Assembly: GCF_900176365.1 (NCBI RefSeq)
Contig: NZ_FWXY01000005.1
Coordinates: forward strand, 186,001 to 250,000
Direction: 5' to 3'
Origin: Desulfocicer vacuolatum DSM 3385
GTDB taxonomy: Bacteria; Desulfobacterota; Desulfobacteria; Desulfobacterales; Desulfobacteraceae
DNA length: 64,000 bases
Shown here one piece after another: positions 8,175 to 16,816 of the stretch (position 1 is the first letter of the stretch; each line of letters starts with the position of its first letter). The notes beneath the pieces were generated by a model that was given only the letters and a program-made list of their open reading frames with translations, did no database searches and was not told where the DNA came from. A program made the position numbers and the translations under genes.

Positions 8175-9605
8175 CTAACTTTTTTGTGCTTCGATATAAC
8201 GTTCAAGATCTTGATCAATATCATCGGAAATCATTTTATCCGGACATTGGCTCAAAATTTCCTTATAGGTTTCATTGGCCCGTGTTACCACGTCCTTTTC
8301 ACCTTTTTTCTCCCATTGTTCATAGCTGTCACATGTGGAAACAGAGGGGGTCCAGAAATTTCTACACTGTTTCATGGTGTCTGGCTGCATGAGGTATGAT
8401 CCCCCGTGACCCACATCCTGAATGGCTTTTCTGGAATAATCGGCATCAAAATTTTGAATCCCGCCAACGGCCAGGGCGGCCCTTGCCATTATTTCGTCAT
8501 CAATGATGAATTTCTCATAGGAAACCGTCATGATGGCATCTAAAATACCATAACACTCATTAACCATGTTCACCCCGGCCATGGCCAGCATGAGATAGTT
8601 CTGCATGGTTTCGTAACCGGCCTGGCAATCCACGTCCTTGGCATCGGTGAGCCCTGCCATGCACCGCGAAGGAATATCATAAAGCTCCCGGGCCAGCTGG
8701 ATACCCACCATATTTATAAGAGTGGATTCAGGAGAGCCTGTGATGTAAGAAGCGCTGCGCATATTGGGAATGGCCGAAGCCGGAGAATAGATAAAAGGTG
8801 TTCCCGGATTGATGAGCTGGGACAATACAAGTCCTGCCAGAATTTCAGCATTTTGAAGGGTCACAGTCCCCATGGGATTCACAGGAGAGGTAACACCGGC
8901 CATGGCGCACACCAATATCATGATGGGCTGGCCGTGTTTGGCATAGGCAAGAAGGGTCTCGCAGGGAATTTCATCATACTTCAGGGGACTCAGGGGATTA
9001 AGGGAAACACCGATGCGTTTTTTCTCCAGCACATCATCCCCGCCCCCCATGGATATTTTGATCATATCAAACATCTGCCCCACCTCTTTCTGGGTGCCCA
9101 CATAACCAAAAAGCGGTTTGTCCGTGTGGGTGAGCAGCTGACGAAAAATATCCAGATATCTCAGCGGATGGGTCACATCACTTGGTTCCACGGGAATCTG
9201 ACCGTTGATGTTACACACCTTGCTGTGCTGGGCAAGTTTGTAAAGATTAATCAGGTCAGCTTTGGTGCCAAGTCGCCTGCCTTTTTCCTGGTCCTGGATG
9301 TAAATGGGGCCGTTGTTCAGACTGACATGGATGCCCTTCTGGCCTTTTCCCACAATGATATTTTTTTCGGGATTACGCCCTTCCCACTGAAAACTGTTGG
9401 GTGCAGAGGCAATGGCCTTTTCCACCATCTCCGGGGGAATAAATACAATATCGCCCTGGACCCTGGCACCATGTCTCTTGAAAATTTCAAGACATTCCGA
9501 CGATTGAAACACAATGCCGGTGTGGGAGAGAATATCCAGAGTGGCTTCATGGATATTTTCCAAGGTATTTTTATCAACAACTCTGAAGCTGGATGCAATG
9601 CTCAT
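8175..9605 (-). CDS. non-pyrrolysine MttB-family methyltransferase (MtgB-like)
   Basis: A 476-residue COG5598/MttB-superfamily protein. It shares the fold signatures of its neighbour (HEATLDILSHTGIVF, NAEILAGLVLSQLINPGTPF, ITGSPESTL). At the pyrrolysine position it reads RCMAGLTDAKDVDCQAGYET with no UAG. Members lacking pyrrolysine include glycine betaine:corrinoid methyltransferases (MtgB) and enzymes for other quaternary amines, so demethylation of glycine betaine or a relative is the best guess. It lies 181 bases upstream of mttB on the same strand, with no gene between. The stop codon is TAG, unusual to note beside a pyrrolysine gene; readthrough would add about 27 residues. The start is ATG at 9605. 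Substrate remains unproven. Confidence 0.85.
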   Translation of the reverse strand: MSIASSFRVVDKNTLENIHEATLDILSHTGIVFQSSECLEIFKRHGARVQGDIVFIPPEMVEKAIASAPNSFQWEGRNPEKNIIVGKGQKGIHVSLNNGPIYIQDQEKGRRLGTKADLINLYKLAQHSKVCNINGQIPVEPSDVTHPLRYLDIFRQLLTHTDKPLFGYVGTQKEVGQMFDMIKISMGGGDDVLEKKRIGVSLNPLSPLKYDEIPCETLLAYAKHGQPIMILVCAMAGVTSPVNPMGTVTLQNAEILAGLVLSQLINPGTPFIYSPASAIPNMRSASYITGSPESTLINMVGIQLARELYDIPSRCMAGLTDAKDVDCQAGYETMQNYLMLAMAGVNMVNECYGILDAIMTVSYEKFIIDDEIMARAALAVGGIQNFDADYSRKAIQDVGHGGSYLMQPDTMKQCRNFWTPSVSTCDSYEQWEKKGEKDVVTRANETYKEILSQCPDKMISDDIDQDLERYIEAQKS

Positions 9606-10100
9606 GATTTTGATTCCTGTTATTCCTCTGGGTAAAATCTATTTCCCAAGGGCCGTTTTAATTTTAACGGGCCATGAAGTTGCCCGCGTTGTCACAGGAA
9701 TATCCTTTTTCAAGTTGCATGCCAGTGGAAAACATTGGTGGGAGAAGAAAGATCAGACAGGTCGTTTCATTGCAGTTTTTACATATAACAAAAAACCGGA
9801 ACAATCATTGCTTACAGCTAAGGTGGTGCTAAATATCTAAATATATTAGATATATATCTTTACCATCCTGTTATATTTTTTTTATTCTAAGGGGTGCAAA
9901 GAAATATAAGGGGTAATATTATTTTTAACAAAAAGGCAAAAGGAGTGAAATCGTAAAACAAGTGTCTGGAGAAAAGATGCAACGGGTTACACTGGTGTAA
10001 TGAAAAACGGTGTAACCCTTTACACACGAACATCGTGATTTTAATAATGCAGTCCGCCCGTTTTTGATTCGGTCCTGCCTGTAAAAAATTATTGAAAAGG
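9606..10100. other. gene-free stretch with two inverted repeats upstream of the mttB-like gene
   Basis: GGGTTACAC at 9984-9992 and GTGTAACCC at 10009-10017 form a perfect 9-bp inverted repeat with a 16-base spacer. A second, AT-rich dyad ATATCT...AGATAT lies near 9834-9856. Neither has a terminator-like T-run. Their place about 230-410 bases upstream of the mttB-like start would suit activator sites. I found no -24/-12 sequence in the correct direction and no coding frame. Confidence 0.4.
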
Positions 10101-10196
10101 GTATAATGCCGCCCCCCGAGGGGCAATGGGCCCGGCCGGAACTGTAGACAGCTCAATTGGCCGGTTCCCATTGCCCCTCGGGGGGCTCTGCTGGGG
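10101..10196 (+). repeat. repeat family A, copy 1 (core hairpin only)
   Basis: GCCCCCCGAGGGGCAATGG and CCATTGCCCCTCGGGGGGC arms enclose inner arms CCGGCC/GGCCGG and the loop AACTGTAGACAGCTCAATT. It is 9 bases past the regulator stop codon. It lacks the outer flanks present in copies 2-4 and differs from them by paired stem changes. Confidence 0.9.
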
Positions 10197-10204
10197 GTAG
10201 TTGG

Positions 10205-11953
10205 TTAGACCGTATCTTGAGGAGGATCTTCCAATTGATATTTTTCAAGCTTTCTATAGAGTGTGGGACGACTGACCCCAAGAAGCCTGGCTGTCTTTGC
10301 CTTGTTCCACCCTGTTTTTTTAAGAACAGACAGCAATTCCTCTTTTTCCATGGAAGGAGAAACCGTACGGCGGTGCAGATCAGGCATGAGAGCATCTTTT
10401 ATTTCACAGGGGATATGCTCCATTTCAATGGTTTCGGTGCGGCAAAGAACAAAGGCATGTTCAACAGCATGTTCCAGCTCCCTTACATTACCGGGCCACT
10501 GATAGGCCGTGAAGTTCTGCATCACTTCATTGGAAAGTGCTGTGATGGGTTTATTGTACCGTTGCTGAAATTTTGTAATAAAATGATTGACCAGAAGGGG
10601 AATATCCCCATGGCGCTCCCGCAGGGGGGGCATTTTAATCTCCACCACATTGAGACGGTAGTAAAGATCTTCCCTGAAATCTTTCTTTTTCACCTCGTCT
10701 TTTAAATTTTTATTGGTGGCGGCAATGATCCGGGTGTCCACCCGAATGGGTGTGGTATCCCCTACCCTTTCAAATTCCCTGTCCTGGAGAACACTTAAAA
10801 GTTTAAGCTGCATTACCGGAGAAATTTCACCGATTTCGTCCAAAAAGATGCTGCCCTTATCACACAGTTGAAACCGGCCGATTTTATCTTTCATGGCACC
10901 GGTAAAAGCCCCCTTGACATGGCCGAACAGTTCACTTTCCAGAAGATTCTCAGACAGGGAAGAACACCTTACAGTGACCATGGTATGCTGACATCGTCGG
11001 CTTAACTCATGAATTTCCCTGGCCACCAGGTTTTTTCCTGTACCTGTTTCACCGGTGATCAACACAGTGGCATCGGTGTCTGCCAGGGCACGGATCAAAT
11101 CATATACTTTATGCATTTTCAGGCTGTGGCCAATGAGACGGGTAAAGGGAGAGGACTCTTTAACAAGTGTTTCAAGAAAATCAAGCCGTGTCATATCCTT
11201 TACCACCAATGCGGCCCCCAGGGATTTGCCATGACTGCTGAGCAAGGGAGAACAGGTAATGCTTATCACCATGGGTGTTCCATTTGATGCGATGAACTCC
11301 TTTTTATCCACATGCATGGCCTCCCTTTTTTCCAGGGTGGCGTCAATGGTCCCAAGGCAGCTCATAAGACAAGGATTGTTTAAAGCATCAATTTTACACC
11401 CCCTAAGGGCATTTTCTTCCACCTGACAAATGGTATTTGCAGCATGGTTGGAGGCAATAATCCGTCGACTGTTATCAACGGTGATGATGGCGTCATTAAC
11501 ACTTGCAAACACAGCATCCAGATGATTTCTGTACCGATCTTTTTCTGCGGTTAATTTTTCTCTTTCATCAATGAGTTGCTTATTTTTCAGGGCCGATCTG
11601 GCCACCCTTAACAGGGTGTCCTTTATAATGGGTTTAACCATGTAGTCATAGGCCCCCAGACGCACCGCTTCTGAAGCCGTGTCAATGCTGGGCTGCCCCG
11701 TGATCATTATCACCGGGGTGTAAAGCTGAAGTTCCCGGACTTTTTCCAGTACTTTGAGCCCATTGTCATCCCCCAGAAGAATATCGGTAAAAATGATATC
11801 GGGAAACCGGCGATGGATCAACTCAAGTCCCACAGAAAGGGTTTCTGCACAGTCCACCTGGTATCCGTCATTGACCAGAAAGGTTTTAAATGAGTACCGG
11901 ATACTCTCCTCATCATCAATCACAACCACTCTGGGGGCATTTTTTACGCTCAT
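10205..11953 (-). CDS. sigma-54-dependent response regulator (REC-PAS-AAA+-HTH)
   Basis: A 582-residue NtrC-type activator. Order: receiver domain (VVVIDDEESIRYS, acceptor Asp in IIFTDILLGDD, Lys in YMVKPI) to about residue 120, a PAS domain at about 150-260, an AAA+ domain with Walker A GETGTGKN and the sigma-54-contact motif GAFTGA, and a C-terminal Fis-type helix-turn-helix (AKTARLLGVSRPTLYRKLEK). The ATG at 11953 has GGAG nine bases upstream; a TTG further up is less likely. It is the last gene of a three-gene operon after the sensor kinase and a betaine-binding-type protein. It probably activates the neighbouring mttB-like/mttB/BCCT genes or xsc in response to an extracellular quaternary amine; the target promoters are inferred. 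Confidence 0.9.
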   Translation of the reverse strand: MSVKNAPRVVVIDDEESIRYSFKTFLVNDGYQVDCAETLSVGLELIHRRFPDIIFTDILLGDDNGLKVLEKVRELQLYTPVIMITGQPSIDTASEAVRLGAYDYMVKPIIKDTLLRVARSALKNKQLIDEREKLTAEKDRYRNHLDAVFASVNDAIITVDNSRRIIASNHAANTICQVEENALRGCKIDALNNPCLMSCLGTIDATLEKREAMHVDKKEFIASNGTPMVISITCSPLLSSHGKSLGAALVVKDMTRLDFLETLVKESSPFTRLIGHSLKMHKVYDLIRALADTDATVLITGETGTGKNLVAREIHELSRRCQHTMVTVRCSSLSENLLESELFGHVKGAFTGAMKDKIGRFQLCDKGSIFLDEIGEISPVMQLKLLSVLQDREFERVGDTTPIRVDTRIIAATNKNLKDEVKKKDFREDLYYRLNVVEIKMPPLRERHGDIPLLVNHFITKFQQRYNKPITALSNEVMQNFTAYQWPGNVRELEHAVEHAFVLCRTETIEMEHIPCEIKDALMPDLHRRTVSPSMEKEELLSVLKKTGWNKAKTARLLGVSRPTLYRKLEKYQLEDPPQDTV

Positions 11954-12011
11954 TTTAGTTTTCTCCAATTCTGGGGTATGGCATCATTTGCCACTTGAAT
12001 ATTCAATTTTT

Positions 12012-14219
12012 TCATCGGGCTATGGGAAGATCAATGCTTACTTTTGTCCACTCTCCTTCCACGCTTTCAATATTAAGCTCTCCCCGGTGTTCTTCAATGA
12101 TGCCGTAACTGATGCTCAGACCAAGTCCTGTGCCGTGGCCCGGCGGTTTGGTGGAAAAAAAGGGATTACACAGTTTGTCCATGATTTTTTCAGGAATCCC
12201 AATGCCCCGATCCATGAAAACGGTACGCACCATCTGTTGATCATTGTTTGTCACGCTTTCACAGGAAATAATCAACTCTTTACGGGCATGGGAACCGGAG
12301 AATTTCTGATTTAAGGCATATCTTGCATTGCCAATGATATTTAAAAAAATCTGCTGCACCTGGTGGGTGACGGCATGGCACAAAGGTACCCCGCCCCCAG
12401 CCTCCCAGATAACCTTAATGTTGTCTTTTTTTACCATGGCCTGGGTCAGATCCAGAACATCATCAATGATTTCAGAAATGTTAACCGCTTCTTTTTCTTC
12501 ATTTCCTTCCCGGGCAAAGGAGAGTAATTTGCTGACAATATTGGCAATGCGCATGCTTTCGGCAATAATTCTCTGGGGCAGTTCAACATCTTCCTGGCCG
12601 CTTCCCCGGGTGTCTTCTATGATCTGGGCATAATTAATAATGCCGTTGATGGGGTTGTTGATCTCATGGGCCACGCCGGCGGCAAGTTCTCCCAGGGCTG
12701 CCAATTGGGCATTACGAAGAACTTCCTCACGCATTCTTTTCTTTTCTGCAAGGTTTCGACATACCAGAACCACCCGCCGGGGTGTGCCTTCCCTGGCCCA
12801 TAAAACCACATTACTGGTGCACCAAAAATCCATTATTTTACCGTTCACCGGTATTTTAAGCTCACTATCACTTTCAATACCCGTGGCAAAACAATTTTTT
12901 ACAATGCATGACCCCGGGGGAGGATTGTTGGGATAAAGCAGATCAACATATTTTTTTTCACCTGCCCCGGATCCAAACAGCTCTTTTCCCTTATCATTGA
13001 TCCACAGAATATCGCCATTTTCATGGATCATCATCATGGCATCGGCCACGGAATTGATGATACCGTTTATTTTTTCTTCACTGTTTTCCAATGCTGTCCG
13101 GGCGTTGTCCAAGGCCTCCACTCTGTTTTTTATATTGGCAAAAGAAGCTTTCAAGGCCCGGGCCATGGAGTTAAACTGCCGGGACAAAACCTCTATCTCA
13201 TCTCCGGTTTTTCGCACAGGTATTTCCGTAAAATCTCCCTGGGCAATGCGGTCTGCCCCCTGGGTGAGAACCCGTATGGGATTGAGATGCTTTTTGATAA
13301 AGAAAAAAACCAGGCCTGCGGAAACAATGCCGCCACACCATAGCACCGCTGTGAACAGGCGGATGTAAAAAAGAATGAGTTTTTCCACCTCTGTCCAGTT
13401 TCCCTGGGTGATCACCCCCCACCTTGTGCCGGGAACCGGTGCAAATCCGGAAATAAGCTTAATTCCAGATTCATCAAGGGAAAATGTGGCTCCGGTTTTA
13501 CCTTGAATCACCTTTTGTACTGCTTCCTGATCCATTAAACTTTGACCGAGAAGGGAGCTGTGACGATGGTAAAGCACATGGCCGTCACCGTCCACCAGAT
13601 AGCCGAAACTGCTTTTTCCTGATTTAAACTCCAGAACCTTGGTATAGGTGGTGCCAAGGGTGGAAAATTCCACAGAACAAATGCCTGCCACCACCCCCTG
13701 GAACCGGGACCGGTCATCAATAACAGGCACACCGATGAGGATGGCGTCCCTTCCAAGGGGGGCATGAAAAAAAATATCGGAAAACACAGGTCTGAGGTTA
13801 TTTTTAAGGGATTTAAAGTGGGAAGGAGAAGGGAAAAAATGCCCTTTTTTCTGAAAACCCAGGGGATAAGACCATACCACCCGGCCTTTTTTATTAAAAA
13901 TCACAATACCGCCGTCAAAAAAATGAATTCGACTTCTGGCCTGCACCAATAACGGTTCCATGTGGGTAAAAGACATCTCTTTACAGGCCTTGGTGTCTGC
14001 AATGGTCTGAAGAAAATAGCTGTATTTTTGAAGATTTTCCGACAGACGGACAGCGGCAATTTCAGCAAAGGCGGCATCACGACGTTTCACCACATCAAGG
14101 GCGCTGTTCTTAATGGTAAGATGGGACATGACAGGAACAATACTCACCACAAACAAAAATGGAATCAAGGCCCAAAAAATAATTTTAATGGAAATACGTT
14201 TAAAGTTCATTTGTTTCAT
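12012..14219 (-). CDS. membrane sensor histidine kinase (Cache-HAMP-PAS-HisKA-HATPase)
   Basis: A 735-residue kinase. A first membrane segment (IIFWALIPFLFVVSIVPVMS) is followed by a periplasmic region of about 250 residues resembling a double Cache domain, then a second membrane helix, HAMP, PAS, HisKA with the phospho-histidine in GVAHEINNPING, and a HATPase with FLNIIGNARYAL and GTGLGLSISYGI. The ATG at 14219 overlaps the upstream stop codon by one base (TGATG), showing translational coupling to the solute-binding protein gene. It should phosphorylate the regulator encoded next. The Cache domain, the partner binding protein, or both could sense the ligand. Confidence 0.92.
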   Translation of the reverse strand: MKQMNFKRISIKIIFWALIPFLFVVSIVPVMSHLTIKNSALDVVKRRDAAFAEIAAVRLSENLQKYSYFLQTIADTKACKEMSFTHMEPLLVQARSRIHFFDGGIVIFNKKGRVVWSYPLGFQKKGHFFPSPSHFKSLKNNLRPVFSDIFFHAPLGRDAILIGVPVIDDRSRFQGVVAGICSVEFSTLGTTYTKVLEFKSGKSSFGYLVDGDGHVLYHRHSSLLGQSLMDQEAVQKVIQGKTGATFSLDESGIKLISGFAPVPGTRWGVITQGNWTEVEKLILFYIRLFTAVLWCGGIVSAGLVFFFIKKHLNPIRVLTQGADRIAQGDFTEIPVRKTGDEIEVLSRQFNSMARALKASFANIKNRVEALDNARTALENSEEKINGIINSVADAMMMIHENGDILWINDKGKELFGSGAGEKKYVDLLYPNNPPPGSCIVKNCFATGIESDSELKIPVNGKIMDFWCTSNVVLWAREGTPRRVVLVCRNLAEKKRMREEVLRNAQLAALGELAAGVAHEINNPINGIINYAQIIEDTRGSGQEDVELPQRIIAESMRIANIVSKLLSFAREGNEEKEAVNISEIIDDVLDLTQAMVKKDNIKVIWEAGGGVPLCHAVTHQVQQIFLNIIGNARYALNQKFSGSHARKELIISCESVTNNDQQMVRTVFMDRGIGIPEKIMDKLCNPFFSTKPPGHGTGLGLSISYGIIEEHRGELNIESVEGEWTKVSIDLPIAR

Positions 14220-15289
14220 CAATCCATTAGGGGATCATCCAGGGCAAGGGAGATTTTTTTCCGGGCCTCCGGGGTGACCCACCCATGCCAGCTTGAACCG
14301 TGTTTCAATAAAAAAGTGCGGGCAGCCGCTTTAAAATTAGGTTGATTTTTGTTGCTGAGAAATAAAATCTCCTCAAGATGTTCAATATTTACACTCATTT
14401 TTCGAAACATTTTTGCAATGTCCGGTGCTTTTTCTATCAATTGTTTGTGGGCAATTTTCAAAACAGAATTGTTTCCATAGGCACAGGCGGTATCAATGGA
14501 TAAAGGGCCGTTCACACCGGATGCCTGATTGATATTATACCAGATTGCCGAGTCATAGGGCGGTTCTTTAAGTATATACCACTTATGGGTGGCCATGAGA
14601 GCGTTGGGTCTCCAGTAATATCCAAACACCGGAATGTGCATTTCCATGGCATTTTCATAAATGGCCCGCAGGGCTTCAGGAGAGGAGGGCGAAACAGTAT
14701 TGAAAAAACGATCCAGCCCATAGGCCTTGAGCTTTACTCTATTGATATCCCTACAGGTCCACCCAAAGATACAGTTAAAAAACAAACCCTTGGAGGGATC
14801 TTCCGGGTCAAGGAGTTTTCGCCATTGATGTTTCATGTCAAACACTGTTTCAATGCTGTTTTCCCTGGCAAACCATTCAGGAATAATCCAGAACTGGTGC
14901 CCGGTTGCGTAAAGGGTGCCAAGATCCACCACCCTGCCCGATGCAATGGCTTTTTCATACCACACAATGTTATTTTCCCGCCACATTTCAAGGGTAATAT
15001 CAATGTCTCCGTCCATGATCTTTGAATGCACCTCTTTTATGGTACTTTCCACCTTTTCCACCGGGTATCCATACCCCTTTTCAATGATGAAAACGGCAAT
15101 TTCATTGTTAAATTTTTGAATATCAATTTGATCGTCATGGATGTGAATAACCGTGGACGGGATATCTGGACCGCTTAATTGTTCATAGGAAACAATGACA
15201 GCCACACACAGTGTCAACAGAATCATGATGGTGACAAAACGGCCACGGCGGAAAATCGGGAAAAATATATTTTTTAGATATGTTTTCAT
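14219..15289 (-). CDS. membrane-anchored OpuAC-type betaine/choline-binding protein, likely sensor partner
   Basis: A 356-residue protein with one N-terminal hydrophobic segment (FVTIMILLTLCVAVIVS) and a periplasmic substrate-binding domain of the OpuAC/ProX family. Typical segments are DGDIDITLEMWRENN, ATGHQFWIIPEWFA, FGWTCRDINRVKLKAYGLD, IPVFGYYWRPNALMATHKW and EEPPYD-like KEPPYD. No lipobox cysteine is seen and the N-terminus looks like an uncleaved anchor. No ABC permease or ATPase gene is near; instead the gene starts an operon with a kinase and a regulator. This suggests that it delivers ligand information to the kinase instead of transporting it. The ligand is most likely a quaternary amine by family; binding residues were not modelled. 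Confidence 0.85.
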   Translation of the reverse strand: MKTYLKNIFFPIFRRGRFVTIMILLTLCVAVIVSYEQLSGPDIPSTVIHIHDDQIDIQKFNNEIAVFIIEKGYGYPVEKVESTIKEVHSKIMDGDIDITLEMWRENNIVWYEKAIASGRVVDLGTLYATGHQFWIIPEWFARENSIETVFDMKHQWRKLLDPEDPSKGLFFNCIFGWTCRDINRVKLKAYGLDRFFNTVSPSSPEALRAIYENAMEMHIPVFGYYWRPNALMATHKWYILKEPPYDSAIWYNINQASGVNGPLSIDTACAYGNNSVLKIAHKQLIEKAPDIAKMFRKMSVNIEHLEEILFLSNKNQPNFKAAARTFLLKHGSSWHGWVTPEARKKISLALDDPLMD

Positions 15290-15370
15290 GATGTTATCTC
15301 GGGAGAATATGGGAGGGATTGTTGGTTAAGAGCTAAAATCAGGTGCCAGAAACAATATTACCAGATCTGC

Positions 15371-15499
15371 TTTATTGTCAGAGTGCGGTCTGCCCGTAAC
15401 AATTTATATGAAAGAGTCTATAAATCTAACACTCTTTCATGCTTTATTGTGGGCGGAACCGGATCAAAATACGGTCCGGCCGTGACGGTTATATAAAAG
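15371..15499. repeat. repeat family B, copy 1
   Basis: A small hairpin ATATGAAAGAGT...ACTCTTTCAT is followed by TTGTGGGCGGAACCGGATCA continuing to GGTCC and GTGACGGTTATATA. The same two modules recur elsewhere in the window between genes. Confidence 0.8.
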
Positions 15500-15711
15500 G
15501 GTAAGCAAAAGCAATGCCATGCATCTATTTTGATATTTCATCAAACATTTATGGATTTTATATCTTCGGAAGGTGGCCAATCCACATGTAATGATTTACA
15601 ATAGTGTAACTGATAAGAGATGTCAATATTTACACATCTGGCTTGAACTTTTTGGCAATAAAGTATTGCCCGGCTTATGATTACAGGTGCCGGCAGTGGG
15701 CTAAAGCCCCA

Positions 15712-15727
15712 TGGCATAAAAGTTGCT
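15712..15727 (+). promoter_or_regulatory. candidate sigma-54 promoter upstream of the TauE-like gene
   Basis: TGGCATAAAAGTTGCT matches TGGCAY-N5-TTGCW with GG and GC exactly ten bases apart. The start codon is 255 bases downstream, so the leader would be long. TGATGCATCA at 15782-15791 lies just downstream. Apart from these and repeat B copy 1, I see no gene in 15290-15981. Confidence 0.5.
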
Positions 15728-15981
15728 CATTTATATATTGTATTTGCGGTATCTGCTGAGTGGCAACTGCTTGACAATGCGTGATGCATCAGATATTTAA
15801 TTCTTTTTTAATCTTTTAACGATACCTTCGTCAAGGGTCAAGACCAAGATTCCACTTGAAATCAGTTGATTTCAGCAGCATATGTTGTTTTATTATGGAT
15901 GTTATTTCCAATATATATGCGTACAAATGTGGTCAGAGCAAAATTGTCGAAGATATTATTTAGCATCCAAGGAAATACTCC

Positions 15982-16698
15982 GTGATAATAAGTCTTTGTC
16001 TTGCAATATCTGCTTTTGCCTTCAGCTTTGCCGGGTTTGGCTATGGGCTGCTGGCGGTTCCCCTTCTGGCCCTGGTTGTCCCCGTGAAAACAGCTGTGGC
16101 CATTCAGTTTCCCTTTTCTGTTCTTCTGGTGCTTTTAAACACGCTGAGGTATGGGCGGACATTAAAATGGATGGATTTAAAACCCTTATTCATCGGAGCG
16201 GCCATTGCCATTCCCCTTGGGGTTTTTTCCCTGCACTGGTTTTCAGAAATTGTAATGAAACGTGCTCTTGCCGTTTTTATAGTATTCACCGTGGTAAGCG
16301 CCAGAAATAAATCAGGGGAAAAAATGATCCATGGATTTGCAAGGACCGCCATGGGAGGCGGCATTCTTGGAATTATCAGCGGCTGGTTCATCGGTGCTTA
16401 TACAACAGGGGGGCCTCCGGCGGTGATTTACGCCACAGCCAGGTTTTCCAACGCAGAAAAAGCCAAGGGCATCATGGGGATTTATTTTCTTGTCACGGAT
16501 ATTGCTCTGGTAATTTTATTTTGTTTCACCGGTATTCTTACCACGGACACATTTATACAATCAATCACATATACCCCGGCCGTCGTTGTCGGTTTTCTTC
16601 TGGGAGCCCTGTCTTTAAAATGGGTCAGTCACCGGGGGTATATGGTGGGTGTACATATTCTATTGCTCGTTGCGGCAGCCATGTTGTGGGGCTTTTGA
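15982..16698 (+). CDS. TauE/SafE-family membrane exporter
   Basis: A 238-residue integral membrane protein with about seven or eight hydrophobic helices and the family's internal glycine-rich features (FAFSFAGFGYGLLAVPLL near the N-terminus, GIISGWFIGAYTTGGPPAV in the middle). The family exports sulfite, sulfoacetate or related sulfonates, or takes up organic anions; function varies. Start is GTG at 15982. A candidate sigma-54 promoter lies upstream and a sigma-54 activator gene downstream. With xsc in the neighbourhood, export of sulfite or a sulfonate is a reasonable guess, but nothing in the sequence fixes the substrate. Confidence 0.8.
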   Translation: MIISLCLAISAFAFSFAGFGYGLLAVPLLALVVPVKTAVAIQFPFSVLLVLLNTLRYGRTLKWMDLKPLFIGAAIAIPLGVFSLHWFSEIVMKRALAVFIVFTVVSARNKSGEKMIHGFARTAMGGGILGIISGWFIGAYTTGGPPAVIYATARFSNAEKAKGIMGIYFLVTDIALVILFCFTGILTTDTFIQSITYTPAVVVGFLLGALSLKWVSHRGYMVGVHILLLVAAAMLWGF

Positions 16699-16700
16699 TA

Positions 16701-16800
16701 ACTGACCTCTGCCCACCTGTAACGAAATCAGTTTTTCAAACTTTATTGTGGGCAGAACGAGGTCAGAATTAAGATCCGCCCGTGGCGGTTATAAAAAAAT
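16701..16800. repeat. repeat family B, copy 2
   Basis: TTTATTGTGGGCAGAACGAG and GATCCGCCCGTGGCGGTTAT carry the B hairpin module. It fills most of the gap between the TauE-like gene and the sigma-54 activator gene. Confidence 0.75.
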
Positions 16801-16816
16801 ATTATAGAGTGAAGCC

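Noticed and set aside
9700-9730. A minus-strand sigma-54 promoter for the mttB-like gene (TTGCATGCCA)
   Set aside because: The spacing between the GC and CC elements is far too short for -12/-24 recognition.
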